From DATEOR01 sp046733475 (GTDB lineage Bacteria; Actinomycetota; Thermoleophilia; Gaiellales; Gaiellaceae): DNA of 64,000 nt. The notes under the pieces are model-generated. The model was not told where the DNA came from. It did no database searches and worked only from the letters and a program-made list of their open reading frames with translations. The first letter of the stretch is position 1. Each line of letters starts with the position of its first letter. The DNA is taken from the NCBI GenBank assembly GCA_046733475.1, contig JBKPPF010000001.1, positions 36,308-100,307 of the forward strand, written 5' to 3'. Shown here piece after piece: positions 40,913 to 48,795 of this stretch. The position numbers were made by a program, and so were the translations under genes.

Positions 40913-41422
40913 TCATGCCCGATTGACCACCCGGAGGTCGGGCAGCCCGCGCCAGCGGTCATCGAGGTCGAAGCCGTAGCCGACGAAGAACTCGTCGGGC
41001 ACGGTGAAGCCGGTGTAGCGGAGCGGGAGGTCGTCGACGAGGCGGCGATACGGCCGGTCGAGAAGAGCGCACGCCGCGAGGCTGGCCGGTTCCCGGAGCT
41101 CGAGGGTCTTCACGAGGTAATTCAGCGTCAGGCCGGTGTCGACCACGTTCTCGACGAGGATCACGTCTCGTCCCGCGATGACCAGGTCGAGGTCCTTGAT
41201 CAGGCGGATCTTGCTGCGCCCGCCGAGGGCGCCTTCATAGCCGGCGAGGACGACGAAGTCGAGGGCGTGCGGGATGGTGAGCGCGCGCGAGAGGTCTGCG
41301 AGGAATACGAACGCGCCCTTGAGGATCGTGACCAGCACGGGCTCGCGCCCCTCGTAGTCGGAGGCGATCTGTGCGCCGAGTTCGCCTACGCGACCGCGTA
41401 GCTCGGCGCGGGAGAGGTACAC
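40913..41422 (-). CDS. hpt: Hypoxanthine phosphoribosyltransferase
   Basis: 169 aa from GTG 41422. Contains EPVLVTILKGAFVFLADLSR, the PRPP loop VILVENVVDTGLTLNYL and C-terminal FTVPDEFFVGYGFDLDDRWR, all typical. The acidic pair of the PRPP loop, normally Glu-Asp, reads Glu-Asn here. Homology seems to begin about eight residues before the GTG (IEPEDPRIGE), yet no ATG, GTG or TTG exists there before the stop of the upstream gene is reached, so the start is uncertain. It recycles hypoxanthine/guanine to IMP/GMP. Confidence 0.85.
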   Translation of the reverse strand: MYLSRAELRGRVGELGAQIASDYEGREPVLVTILKGAFVFLADLSRALTIPHALDFVVLAGYEGALGGRSKIRLIKDLDLVIAGRDVILVENVVDTGLTLNYLVKTLELREPASLAACALLDRPYRRLVDDLPLRYTGFTVPDEFFVGYGFDLDDRWRGLPDLRVVNRA

Positions 41423-41448
41423 CTCTCCGATCCGAGGGTCCTCAGGCT

Positions 41449-41817
41449 CTATGAGGCGAGGTTGAGTCTGTATTTGCGCGAGAGGCGCTCGAAGTCGCCT
41501 CGGGTGAAGAGCTTGATCTTGATGTCTGGATGCCGCTCCCGGAGCTTGCGGATCTTCCGGTGCTTGCGGGTGACGAGCGACTGCTTCATCACCGTCACCT
41601 CGAGATACGTGTCCTGTTCCGGGAGGTAGAAGTCCGGCGTGAAGGCCTCGAGCACGCGTCCGTCCTCGTCCTGCTCGAGGATGAATGAATGCGGCTCGTA
41701 CTCCCAGGCGATCCCGTGGTAGTCGAGGATCCGCGCGCACTCGACCTCTGCTTCGTTGGCGAAACGCGGCAGGTCCCCTCCCAAATTTGCCTGGAAATCA
41801 GGCGTTTCCCGGACCAT
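41449..41817 (-). CDS. PD-(D/E)XK-like nuclease-fold protein next to hpt
   Basis: 122 aa. Pattern of a small endonuclease fold: NEAEVECARILDYHGIAWEY (helix with Glu), then FTPDFYLPEQDTYLEVTVMK (PD...E-x-V) and basic helix KHRKIRKLRERHPDIKIKLF. The usual Lys after Glu is replaced by Val-Thr, with Lys two residues later, so catalysis is uncertain. Its stop is 26 nt before the hpt start. I recall similar gene pairs from other actinobacteria but cannot check here. It looks like a housekeeping nuclease rather than part of a restriction system. Confidence 0.65.
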   Translation of the reverse strand: MVRETPDFQANLGGDLPRFANEAEVECARILDYHGIAWEYEPHSFILEQDEDGRVLEAFTPDFYLPEQDTYLEVTVMKQSLVTRKHRKIRKLRERHPDIKIKLFTRGDFERLSRKYRLNLAS

Positions 41818-41906
41818 CTACAAGTGAGGGTAGCAGTCACTTCGGACGACCCCGGATTACACTTTGAACTCACCCGGATAGGCCGGAGGAAGGACAACAG
41901 GAGCTC

Positions 41907-42692
41907 GTGTTCCGGATCGCGCACATCTCGGACCTCCATTGCGGATCGCCGTATTTCATGCCCGATCTCATGGAGCGGGCGATCATGGAGATCAACGAGC
42001 TCGAGCCGGAGATCGTCGTCTGCTCCGGCGATCTGACCGCCTACGGCTTCAAGCCGGAGTATGCCGAGGCGAAGGCCTATCTCGACCGGCTCGACTGCAA
42101 GCAGCTCGTGGTCATCCCCGGGAACCACGACTCCCGCAACGTGGGCTACATCCACTTCGAGGAGCTCTTCGGCGACCGCAACCCTGTCGTGCACGTCAAC
42201 GGCGTCTCCATCGTCGCCGTCGACTCCACCGAGCCGGACCTGGACCACGGCCACATCGGGCGCAGCCGCTATCCGTGGATTCAGGAGCAATTCTCCGCGG
42301 ACGCGGACTTCCGCATCTTCGTCCTCCACCACCACCTGCTGCCCGTGCCGGGGACGGGCCGTGAACGCAACATCGTCTACGACGCGGGCGACACCCTGGA
42401 AGCGCTGCAGCGGGCGCGGGTCAACCTCGTCCTCTCGGGCCACAAGCACGTTCCGTACGCCTGGCGGCTGGAGAACATCTTCGTCGTCAACGCCGGGACG
42501 GTGTCGACTCTGCGCCTGAGGGGAAACACCCGGCCCTGCTACAACCTGATCGAGATCGAAGGCAGGCACGTGGACGTCTGGCGGAAGTACCCGTACCACG
42601 ACCAGGAGCGCATCATCCAGTTCTCGGCGGACACCCTGGAGTTCGAGAAGTACACGACCCGCATCGAGGGTGAGGTGACGAGCAAGCAGTGA
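41907..42692 (+). CDS. Calcineurin-like metallophosphoesterase (Icc/CpdA type)
   Basis: 261 aa, GTG start. Metal-binding motifs in order: AHISDLHCGS (DxH), CSGDLTAYG (GD), VVIPGNHDSRN (GNHD), LHHHLLPVPG and LVLSGHKHVPYAW (GHxH). The fold is that of cyclic-nucleotide and other phosphodiesterases. It is the first gene of a four-gene operon; its stop overlaps the cyclic 2,3-DPG synthetase start (GTGA). Because that enzyme makes a cyclic pyrophosphate, this hydrolase could open it, but that is inference from position only. GGAGGAAGGACAACAGGAG precedes the start. Confidence 0.85.
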   Translation: MFRIAHISDLHCGSPYFMPDLMERAIMEINELEPEIVVCSGDLTAYGFKPEYAEAKAYLDRLDCKQLVVIPGNHDSRNVGYIHFEELFGDRNPVVHVNGVSIVAVDSTEPDLDHGHIGRSRYPWIQEQFSADADFRIFVLHHHLLPVPGTGRERNIVYDAGDTLEALQRARVNLVLSGHKHVPYAWRLENIFVVNAGTVSTLRLRGNTRPCYNLIEIEGRHVDVWRKYPYHDQERIIQFSADTLEFEKYTTRIEGEVTSKQ

Positions 42693-43969
42693 GAGCTGTC
42701 GCCTTGATCGATGGGGAGCACTATCCGGACGTCTTCCGGGTCGCGTTCGCGAGCGTCGGACACGAGGTGGTCGGCGCCGTCTTCCTCGGAGGCACGGAGA
42801 AGCTGCGCGGGGGAGAGGACTACGGCGTCCCGGTCTTCGAGACCCTCGAGGAGGCGTTCGCGGCCGCCGCGCCCGAGATCGTGCTCGACCTCTCCGACGA
42901 GCCCATCGCCGACCCGCCGTGCCGCTTCCGTATCGCCAGCCGGGTGCTGGCCCGCGGGATCCCGTACGCAGGCGCGGACTTCCGTTTCGACCCGATCCGC
43001 TTCGAGCCGTTCTCGCGGCCGGCGCTGGCAGTGATCGGGACGGGCAAGAGGGTCGGGAAGACCGCAGTTGCGGGCCACATCGCGCGCCTGCTCTCGCGTG
43101 ACCTCTTCGTCGTCGTGGTCGCGATGGGCCGTGGCGGACCGCAGGAGCCGGTCATCGTCGATCGGGAGCCTGAGATCGGAGAGCTACTCGAGCTCTCACG
43201 TGCGGGCGGCCACGCCGCCTCGGACTACCTCGAGGATGCGGCGTTCGCGAGCGTCGTCACGGTCGGCAGTCGCCGCGCTGGAGGAGGGCTCGCGGGCGCG
43301 CCCTTCTACTCCAACGTGAGCGCGGCGGCCGAGCTGGCAGCCTCGCTTTCGCCGGACCTGGTCGTCTTCGAAGGGAGCGGTGCGGCGATCCCGCCGGTCG
43401 AGGTAGGCAAACGCATCCTCGTCGTCGGCGCGGCGCAGGACCCGGCCACGGTCATCGGCTACCTCGGCGCCTACCGGGTGCTCCTCAGCGACCTCGTCGT
43501 CCTCACGGGCTGCGAAGAGCCGCTGGCCGACGAGGACCAGGTGGAGAAAATCCGGCGCGCGATCGCCGAGGTGAGCGACGTGCCGGTGCTGCAGACGATC
43601 TTCAGGCCGCGCCCGGTCAGCGACGTCAGCGAGAGCAGGGTCGCGTACTTCTCGACGGCGCCGGCCGCGGCGCACGCTCGTCTCCGCGAGCACCTGGGGC
43701 GCGAGCACGGCGCGCAGATCGTCCACATCTCGGGCAACCTCTCGCGCCGGCCCGAGCTCCGCGCCGATCTCGCCTCGCTCGAGGCGCGCTCGGCCGAGCT
43801 CTACCTCGTCGAGCTCAAGGCGGCTGCGATCGACGTCGTCGCCGAGACCGCCGCCGGGCGGGGAGTGCCGGTCGTGCTCTGCGACAACGAGGTGCGTACC
43901 GTCGACGGCGAGAGCCTCGACGAGCGCGTGCTCGATCTCGCCGACGCTCTCGAAGGTGCGCGCGCGTGA
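42689..43969 (+). CDS. cpgS: Cyclic 2,3-diphosphoglycerate synthetase-like protein
   Basis: 426 aa, GTG start. An N-terminal domain opens VALIDGEHYPDVFRVAFASV. A central P-loop-like NTPase follows (ALAVIGTGKRVGKTAVAGHI, about residue 113), then VVFEGSGAAIPPVEVGKRIL and LSDLVVLTGCEEPLADEDQV, which match the methanogen cDPGS family. In Methanothermus this ATP-dependent enzyme closes 2,3-diphosphoglycerate to the cyclic form. It sits 4 nt from a 2-phosphoglycerate kinase gene, the enzyme that makes its substrate, which strengthens the call. Some homologues in actinobacteria have no tested activity. Confidence 0.78.
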   Translation: MRAVALIDGEHYPDVFRVAFASVGHEVVGAVFLGGTEKLRGGEDYGVPVFETLEEAFAAAAPEIVLDLSDEPIADPPCRFRIASRVLARGIPYAGADFRFDPIRFEPFSRPALAVIGTGKRVGKTAVAGHIARLLSRDLFVVVVAMGRGGPQEPVIVDREPEIGELLELSRAGGHAASDYLEDAAFASVVTVGSRRAGGGLAGAPFYSNVSAAAELAASLSPDLVVFEGSGAAIPPVEVGKRILVVGAAQDPATVIGYLGAYRVLLSDLVVLTGCEEPLADEDQVEKIRRAIAEVSDVPVLQTIFRPRPVSDVSESRVAYFSTAPAAAHARLREHLGREHGAQIVHISGNLSRRPELRADLASLEARSAELYLVELKAAAIDVVAETAAGRGVPVVLCDNEVRTVDGESLDERVLDLADALEGARA

Positions 43970-44679
43970 ACGACCGCCGCCCGCCCGAGTCGACGCTTTT
44001 CCCGGTGGAGGTGCACCCGCGCTTGGAGGCGCTGAGCCGCCTGGAGCTCCCGCTGCTCGTGCTCGTGGGCGGGGCGACCGGAACCGGGAAGTCGACGGTG
44101 GCGACCGAGGTCGCCCATCGCCTCGGCATCACGCGCGTCACTTCCACCGACGTCGTGCGCCAGACGATGCGCGCGTTCTTCTCCGCAGAGTTCATGCCGT
44201 CCATCCATTACTCGAGCTTCGAGGCCGGCAAGGCGGTGTCCCGAGTGGAGGGCGACAAGCGCGACCCGAACCTGACGGGGTTCCTCGACCAGACGCGCAA
44301 CGTGCTCGTCGGCGTCCACGCCGTTCTGGCGCGCGCGCTCGAGGAGGGCTACTCCCTCGCCCTCGAAGGCGTCCACATCGTCCCCGGGATGGTCAGCCCG
44401 CCCGGCGGTGCGCTCGTCTGCCAGGTTCTGCTCGCGATCGAGGACGAGACCGACCACGAGGGCCACTTCTGGACACGCGATTCCGCGTCTGACGGAATGC
44501 GTCCGTTCGAGAAGTACCTGCGCGCGCTGCCCGACATCCGCCGCATCCAGGACTACCTCGTGAAAGAGGCGGCGAAGGCAGGTGTGCCGGTGATCGAGAA
44601 CTCGCGGGTCGACGAGACCGTCGACCGCGTGATCGACCTCGTGCTCGACCAGATCGAGCGCGAACTCGAGCCGGCGTGA
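43966..44679 (+). CDS. 2-phosphoglycerate kinase-like P-loop kinase
   Basis: 237 aa, GTG start overlapping the previous stop. Walker A GGATGTGKSTVATEVAHRLG lies at about residue 36. Then come TSTDVVRQTMRAFFSAEFMP, the YSSFEAGKAV segment and LALEGVHIVPGMV, all typical of archaeal 2-phosphoglycerate kinase (without its ATP-cone). It should make 2,3-diphosphoglycerate from 2-phosphoglycerate and ATP. The last codons overlap glpX by 4 nt, so phosphoglycerate and fructose-bisphosphate enzymes are translated together. Confidence 0.82.
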   Translation: MNDRRPPESTLFPVEVHPRLEALSRLELPLLVLVGGATGTGKSTVATEVAHRLGITRVTSTDVVRQTMRAFFSAEFMPSIHYSSFEAGKAVSRVEGDKRDPNLTGFLDQTRNVLVGVHAVLARALEEGYSLALEGVHIVPGMVSPPGGALVCQVLLAIEDETDHEGHFWTRDSASDGMRPFEKYLRALPDIRRIQDYLVKEAAKAGVPVIENSRVDETVDRVIDLVLDQIERELEPA

Positions 44680-45650
44680 ACGCGACCGCGACGCGCTGCG
44701 GCTGCGAGGCGTTCGCCGCGGTGACGGAGGCGGCCGCTCTCGCGAGCGGACGCTGGCTCGGGCGGGGCGACGTCGAAGGAGCGGAGCGCGCTGCCTCCAC
44801 CGCGATGCGCGAGGGCCTGGACGAGCTCGCCATCGACGGCCGCATCGTCGTCGGGAGCGAGGATCCGGAGGACGCGCTCTCGATCGGCACCCGCGTGGGC
44901 CGCGGCGGCATGGAGGTCGACCTCGCCGTGGATCCGCTCGAGGGCCGGAGCGTGGTCGCGCGCGGCGACTACGGGGCGATGGCGATGATCGCCGTCGGCG
45001 ACGCGGGGAGCTTCCCGAGCCTTCCGCAGATGTACATGCGCAAGATGGCCGTTGGCCCCGTGGCGCGAGAGAAGATCGACCTGCGGCGGCCTATCGGCGA
45101 CAACGTACGCGCAATCGCGGACGCGTTCGGCCGCAACACGAACGACATCACGGCAATCGTCCTCGACCGGCCGCGGCACCACGACCTCGTCGAGGAGATC
45201 CGCACGGCCGGCGCACGCATCAAGCTCATCCAGGACGGGGACGTAACCGCCTCCATCACGGCGGCGATCCGCGGGACGAACGACCATCTGGCGATCGGGA
45301 TCGGCGGTTCCCGGCAAGCGCTTCTCTCCGCCGCCGCCCTTCGGTGTCTGGGCGGAGAACTCCAGGCGCAGCTCTGGCCCACGACGCGAGGCGAGATCGA
45401 GGCCGCCCGCGAGCACGGGATCGAGGACGTGAACAAGGTCTTCGAGACCGCGGAGCTCGCCCCGGGCGAAGTCATCGTCGCGGCGACCGGGGTGACCAAC
45501 GGCGACCTCCTCCGCGGAGTCCGCTTCCTCGCTGACAGCGCGCGGACACATTCGATCGTCATGTGCACCCGCCACAACTGGGTGCGCTTCGTGGACGGGA
45601 TCCACTTCTTCGCGCGCGACCGCCGCGAGGAAGTCCGCCTGCTCGGTTAG
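44676..45650 (+). CDS. glpX: Class II fructose-1,6-bisphosphatase GlpX
   Basis: 324 aa. Opens with CEAFAAVTEAAALASGRWLG. Metal and phosphate motifs include IVVGSEDPEDAL, EVDLAVDPLEGRSVVARGDY and IKLIQDGDVTASITAAI, with GIGGSRQALLSAAALRCLGG near the end, as in GlpX. It dephosphorylates fructose-1,6-bisphosphate in gluconeogenesis. It closes the four-gene operon; its TAG overlaps the stop of the convergent LuxR gene. Confidence 0.92.
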   Translation: MNATATRCGCEAFAAVTEAAALASGRWLGRGDVEGAERAASTAMREGLDELAIDGRIVVGSEDPEDALSIGTRVGRGGMEVDLAVDPLEGRSVVARGDYGAMAMIAVGDAGSFPSLPQMYMRKMAVGPVAREKIDLRRPIGDNVRAIADAFGRNTNDITAIVLDRPRHHDLVEEIRTAGARIKLIQDGDVTASITAAIRGTNDHLAIGIGGSRQALLSAAALRCLGGELQAQLWPTTRGEIEAAREHGIEDVNKVFETAELAPGEVIVAATGVTNGDLLRGVRFLADSARTHSIVMCTRHNWVRFVDGIHFFARDRREEVRLLG

Positions 45651-46399
45651 ACGAGCTCGAGGACGCGCTCGGTGTGGATCAAGCGCGCGGCCTCTTCGCG
45701 CGAGTGGATGCCCAGGCGGCGGTAGGCGTTCTTCACATGTGTGCGGACGGTGTGCGGCGAGATGACGAAGATGTCTGCGATCTCGACGGCCGACAGGCCC
45801 TCGCTGTAGAGCGCCAGGATGGTCAGCTCACGGGGGCGCAGCAGCTTCGCGACACGGGCGGGCGCGTCGATCGCATCAGTCAGGCTCTCGCGCGCCGCCC
45901 GTTGCGCTGCGTCCTCGAGGGTCGCCCGGCGGCGGTCTGCGTCCTTCAGCATCGGGCCGATCCGCTCGGCACACGACCGAAGCCGCCGTCGTTGCTCCTC
46001 GGTCGGGCGGCGCTCCGTTCGGGTCGCGACGGTGATCGTCCCGATCGGATCGCCATCGGCCTTGAGCCAGTCGCCGTCGAGCCAGGAGAAGCCGAGCGCA
46101 CCGGCGAGGCTGTGCCGGCTCTTGAGCGCGAACAGGGCCCGCGCCTGGGCGAGGCTCTGTAGATAGAAGACCGGATTGCGCCGGTCGTGCGCAGGGATCC
46201 CCTCGCTCGCGACGAGATGGAGATCTCCCGCGTGGTCGGAATCGCGCAGCCGGATGGCGACGGTCTCGACCCCGACGGCCACGGGCAGTTTGCGGGCAAC
46301 GGCCTTCAGGTCTTGCGCGAAGCTCGCCGGCGCAAGCTGCTCGACGGCTTGGTCGAGCTCGGTCGCCGCGAGCTCGTCGGCTGCGACCGTCCTCTTCAT
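45647..46399 (-). CDS. GAF-like/LuxR-family transcriptional regulator
   Basis: 250 aa from ATG 46399. The N-terminal ~165 residues look like one GAF-type sensing domain (VAVGVETVAIRLRDSDHAGD, DPIGTITVATRTERRPTEEQ). The C-terminal LuxR HTH reads LRPRELTILALYSEGLSAVE and ISPHTVRTHVKNAYRRLGIH. There is no receiver domain, so it senses a ligand or partner directly. It is divergent from the DUF59 gene (46454) with 54 nt between starts, and convergent with glpX. The target is not evident. Confidence 0.85.
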   Translation of the reverse strand: MKRTVAADELAATELDQAVEQLAPASFAQDLKAVARKLPVAVGVETVAIRLRDSDHAGDLHLVASEGIPAHDRRNPVFYLQSLAQARALFALKSRHSLAGALGFSWLDGDWLKADGDPIGTITVATRTERRPTEEQRRRLRSCAERIGPMLKDADRRRATLEDAAQRAARESLTDAIDAPARVAKLLRPRELTILALYSEGLSAVEIADIFVISPHTVRTHVKNAYRRLGIHSREEAARLIHTERVLELV

Positions 46400-46453
46400 G
46401 TGCGTTTTAGTGCTCGTCCAAGGATGGTACGCAACCACGGCTACACTGGCCTC

Positions 46454-46753
46454 ATGCCCACGCGGGAAGAGGTGATCGAGGCGCTCCGGATCGTCGAGGA
46501 CCCAGAGCTCGGCATGGACATCGTCGAGCTCGGGCTGCTCTACGACGTGGCGGTCGACGGCTCCAAGGTGCATGTGACGTATTCGCTCACGTCGATGGGC
46601 TGCCCGGTCGGCCCGCTTCTCGAGCAGCAGATCACGGAGGCGGTCGCCGAGATGCCGGGCGTCGACGGCGTCGAGTCGGAGCTGACCTGGGACCCGCCGT
46701 GGACACCGGAGAAGATGTCCGACGACGCGAAGTTCATCCTCGGCTTCGGCTAG
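46454..46753 (+). CDS. DUF59/MIP18-family metal-sulfur cluster assembly factor
   Basis: 99 aa from ATG 46454. Contains VIEALRIVEDPELGMDIVEL, GLLYDVAVDGSKVHVTYSLT and the reactive-site stretch SMGCPVGPLLEQQITEAVAE, then LTWDPPWTPEKMSDDAKFIL. These are the marks of SufT/PaaD-type proteins that help mature iron-sulfur proteins. It stands alone, divergent from the LuxR regulator and convergent with the dehydrogenase gene. No suf operon is in view; a BolA-glutaredoxin pair lies 18 kb away. Confidence 0.87.
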   Translation: MPTREEVIEALRIVEDPELGMDIVELGLLYDVAVDGSKVHVTYSLTSMGCPVGPLLEQQITEAVAEMPGVDGVESELTWDPPWTPEKMSDDAKFILGFG

Positions 46754-46777
46754 TCGGCGCCTTCGGCACGCCGACTC

Positions 46778-47761
46778 CTAGTCGCCGATCTTCAGGACGA
46801 CCTTGCCGAACTGCTTGCCGCTCTCGAGGTGCTCGTGGGCGGCGGCCGCCTCGCTGAGCGGGAAGACCCGGTCCACGATCGGCATCGCGACGCCGCGCGC
46901 GACGAGGTCGTAGGCGCCGGCGAAGTCGGCGCGCGTCCCCATCGTCGAGCCGAGAATCGAAAGCTGCTTCCACCAGATCCGATGTAGCTGCGCCGGCGGG
47001 TTCGGGCCGCTCGTCGCGCCGCAGACGACGATCCGCCCTTCGGTGGCCGCAGCCTGGAGCGAGGTCTTCCAGGTCGCCTCGCCCACGTGCTCGACGACGA
47101 CGTCGGCGCCGTGGCCCCCCGTCGCCTCCTTCACGGCGGATGCAACGTCGCCCGTCTCGTGGTTCACGACTGCGTCTGCGCCGAACTCCCGCGCCCGCTC
47201 GAGTTTCTCGTCGCTCGAGGACGTGGCGATCACGCGGGCGCCGAGGGTCTTCGAGAGCACGAATGCCGCCGAGGCGACGCCGCCGCCTGCTCCCCAGACG
47301 AGGACCCATTCGCCCTCCTGGAGGGCCGCCCGCGTGACCAGCATCCGGTAGGCGGTCTCGAACACGAGGGGAAACGCGGCAGCCTCCTCGAAGGAGAGGT
47401 CGCCCGGGAGAGGGTGGACGTAATCCGCCGGCACGGCGATGAGCTCCGCGTGGGTGCCGTCGGTGTGTTCGCCGATGATGTGCGCGCCGTTCTCGAGGCC
47501 CGGATTGATCACGACCTCGTCGCCTGTCGCGAAGCCCTCGGTCCCCTCGCCGAGCGCTTCGACCACACCAGCGCCGTCCGCACCGAGGATCCGGGGCTTG
47601 GGAGCGGAGGGGAGACCCTGGCGCGTCCAGATGTCCAGGTGGTTGAGGGAGGCCGCGCGGAGGCGAATCAAAACCTCGCCTGCACCTGCGACGGGATCGT
47701 CCGCGTCCTCGTAGCGCAGGACCTCGGGACCGCCGTCCTCGTGGATGCGCACCGCTTTCAC
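46778..47761 (-). CDS. Medium-chain dehydrogenase/quinone oxidoreductase
   Basis: 327 aa of normal length. GroES-like N-terminal domain with VLIRLRAASLNHLDIWTRQG and ILGADGAGVVEALGEGTEGF. The Rossmann domain contains VLVWGAGGGVASAAFVLSKT. It lacks most of the structural zinc cysteines of alcohol dehydrogenases, so it belongs to the zinc-free quinone-oxidoreductase side of the superfamily. The substrate is unknown; NADPH is likely. Divergent from queG with 41 nt between starts. Confidence 0.88.
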   Translation of the reverse strand: MKAVRIHEDGGPEVLRYEDADDPVAGAGEVLIRLRAASLNHLDIWTRQGLPSAPKPRILGADGAGVVEALGEGTEGFATGDEVVINPGLENGAHIIGEHTDGTHAELIAVPADYVHPLPGDLSFEEAAAFPLVFETAYRMLVTRAALQEGEWVLVWGAGGGVASAAFVLSKTLGARVIATSSSDEKLERAREFGADAVVNHETGDVASAVKEATGGHGADVVVEHVGEATWKTSLQAAATEGRIVVCGATSGPNPPAQLHRIWWKQLSILGSTMGTRADFAGAYDLVARGVAMPIVDRVFPLSEAAAAHEHLESGKQFGKVVLKIGD

Positions 47762-47802
47762 GGGCAGATCCTAACGGCCGCGCACTGGTACCTTCCGCCT
47801 GT

Positions 47803-48795
47803 ATGCAGCAGGCGGAGCTCAGTCGCCTGGCCGTGCAACTCGGGCTCGACGCCGTGGGGGCGGCACCTGCCGAGCCCTACGAGGGGACCGAACGGCACAT
47901 CCGCGAGCGCCGTGCCCGCGGCCTGTTCGCACGGATGCGGTTCACGATGGCGCAGCCCGAGGTGAGCTGCCATCCCGAGTCGCTCGTGCCCGGCGCCCGC
48001 TCTGTCGTCTCCGCGGCGCTCTCCTACTACGCTCCCGGTCCCGATGCGCAGCCCGGAGAGGGGCGTCTTCCGCGGTACACGTGGAGCGACCGCTACGCGG
48101 AGCTTCGCTCGAAGCTCGAGCAGCTCGGCGAGCGACTGGGCGGGGAATACCGCGTGCTCGTAGACGAGAACCAGCACGTCGACCGAGAGGGCGCCTCGCG
48201 CGGAGGGGTGGGCTTCTACGGCAAGAACACCCTGCTCATCACCCGTCGCCACGGATCCTGGGTCGTCCTCGGGACGGTCGTCACCACCGCCGAGATCGAG
48301 CGCAGCGCGCCGCTCGACCTCGACTGCGGCTCGTGCACGCGCTGCATCGACGCCTGTCCGACCGGGGCCCTCGACGATCCCGGCGTGCTCGATTCCACGA
48401 AGTGTCTCTCGTACTGGAGCCAGGCACCCGGAGCCGTGCCTGCCGAGTACCGCGAGGAGATGGGCTCGTACGTCTACGGGTGCGACATCTGCCAGGATGT
48501 CTGCCCCTGGAACCGCGGCACGGAGAAGCGCCGAGCGGGCACCGGGCTTCCTGAGGACGCCGAGCCGGTCGTCTCGCTCGTCGACTGGCTCGAGTCGGCG
48601 GACGACGACCTCAGGGCGCGGTACGACCGGCTCTACTTCCCGCGCAACGACCCGCGCTACTTGCGCCGAAACGCCCTCATCGCCGCGGGGAACTCGGGCG
48701 ACATCAGGCTCGTCCCGGCCGTCGAGCGCTGGAGCGAGAGCGAGGACGACCTCCTCCGCGAGCACGCGGAGTGGGCGCTGGAGCGGCTGCGGTGA
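47803..48795 (+). CDS. queG: Epoxyqueuosine reductase
   Basis: 330 aa. The N-terminal cobalamin-binding reductase domain includes GAAPAEPYEGTERHIRERRA and GFYGKNTLLITRRHGSWVVL. Two 4Fe-4S motifs follow, CGSCTRCIDACPTGAL and YGCDICQDVCPWN, with KCLSYWSQ between. The C-terminus has HEAT-like helices (YLRRNALIAAGNSGD). It reduces epoxyqueuosine to queuosine in tRNA. queA and tgt lie 13 kb downstream. The stop overlaps the histidine kinase GTG. Confidence 0.92.
   Translation: MQQAELSRLAVQLGLDAVGAAPAEPYEGTERHIRERRARGLFARMRFTMAQPEVSCHPESLVPGARSVVSAALSYYAPGPDAQPGEGRLPRYTWSDRYAELRSKLEQLGERLGGEYRVLVDENQHVDREGASRGGVGFYGKNTLLITRRHGSWVVLGTVVTTAEIERSAPLDLDCGSCTRCIDACPTGALDDPGVLDSTKCLSYWSQAPGAVPAEYREEMGSYVYGCDICQDVCPWNRGTEKRRAGTGLPEDAEPVVSLVDWLESADDDLRARYDRLYFPRNDPRYLRRNALIAAGNSGDIRLVPAVERWSESEDDLLREHAEWALERLR

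Noticed and set aside
41871..41885. ACTCACCCGGATAGG before the metallophosphoesterase gene as a fourth operator
   Set aside because: Only one half-site matches; the second half is changed at several positions.
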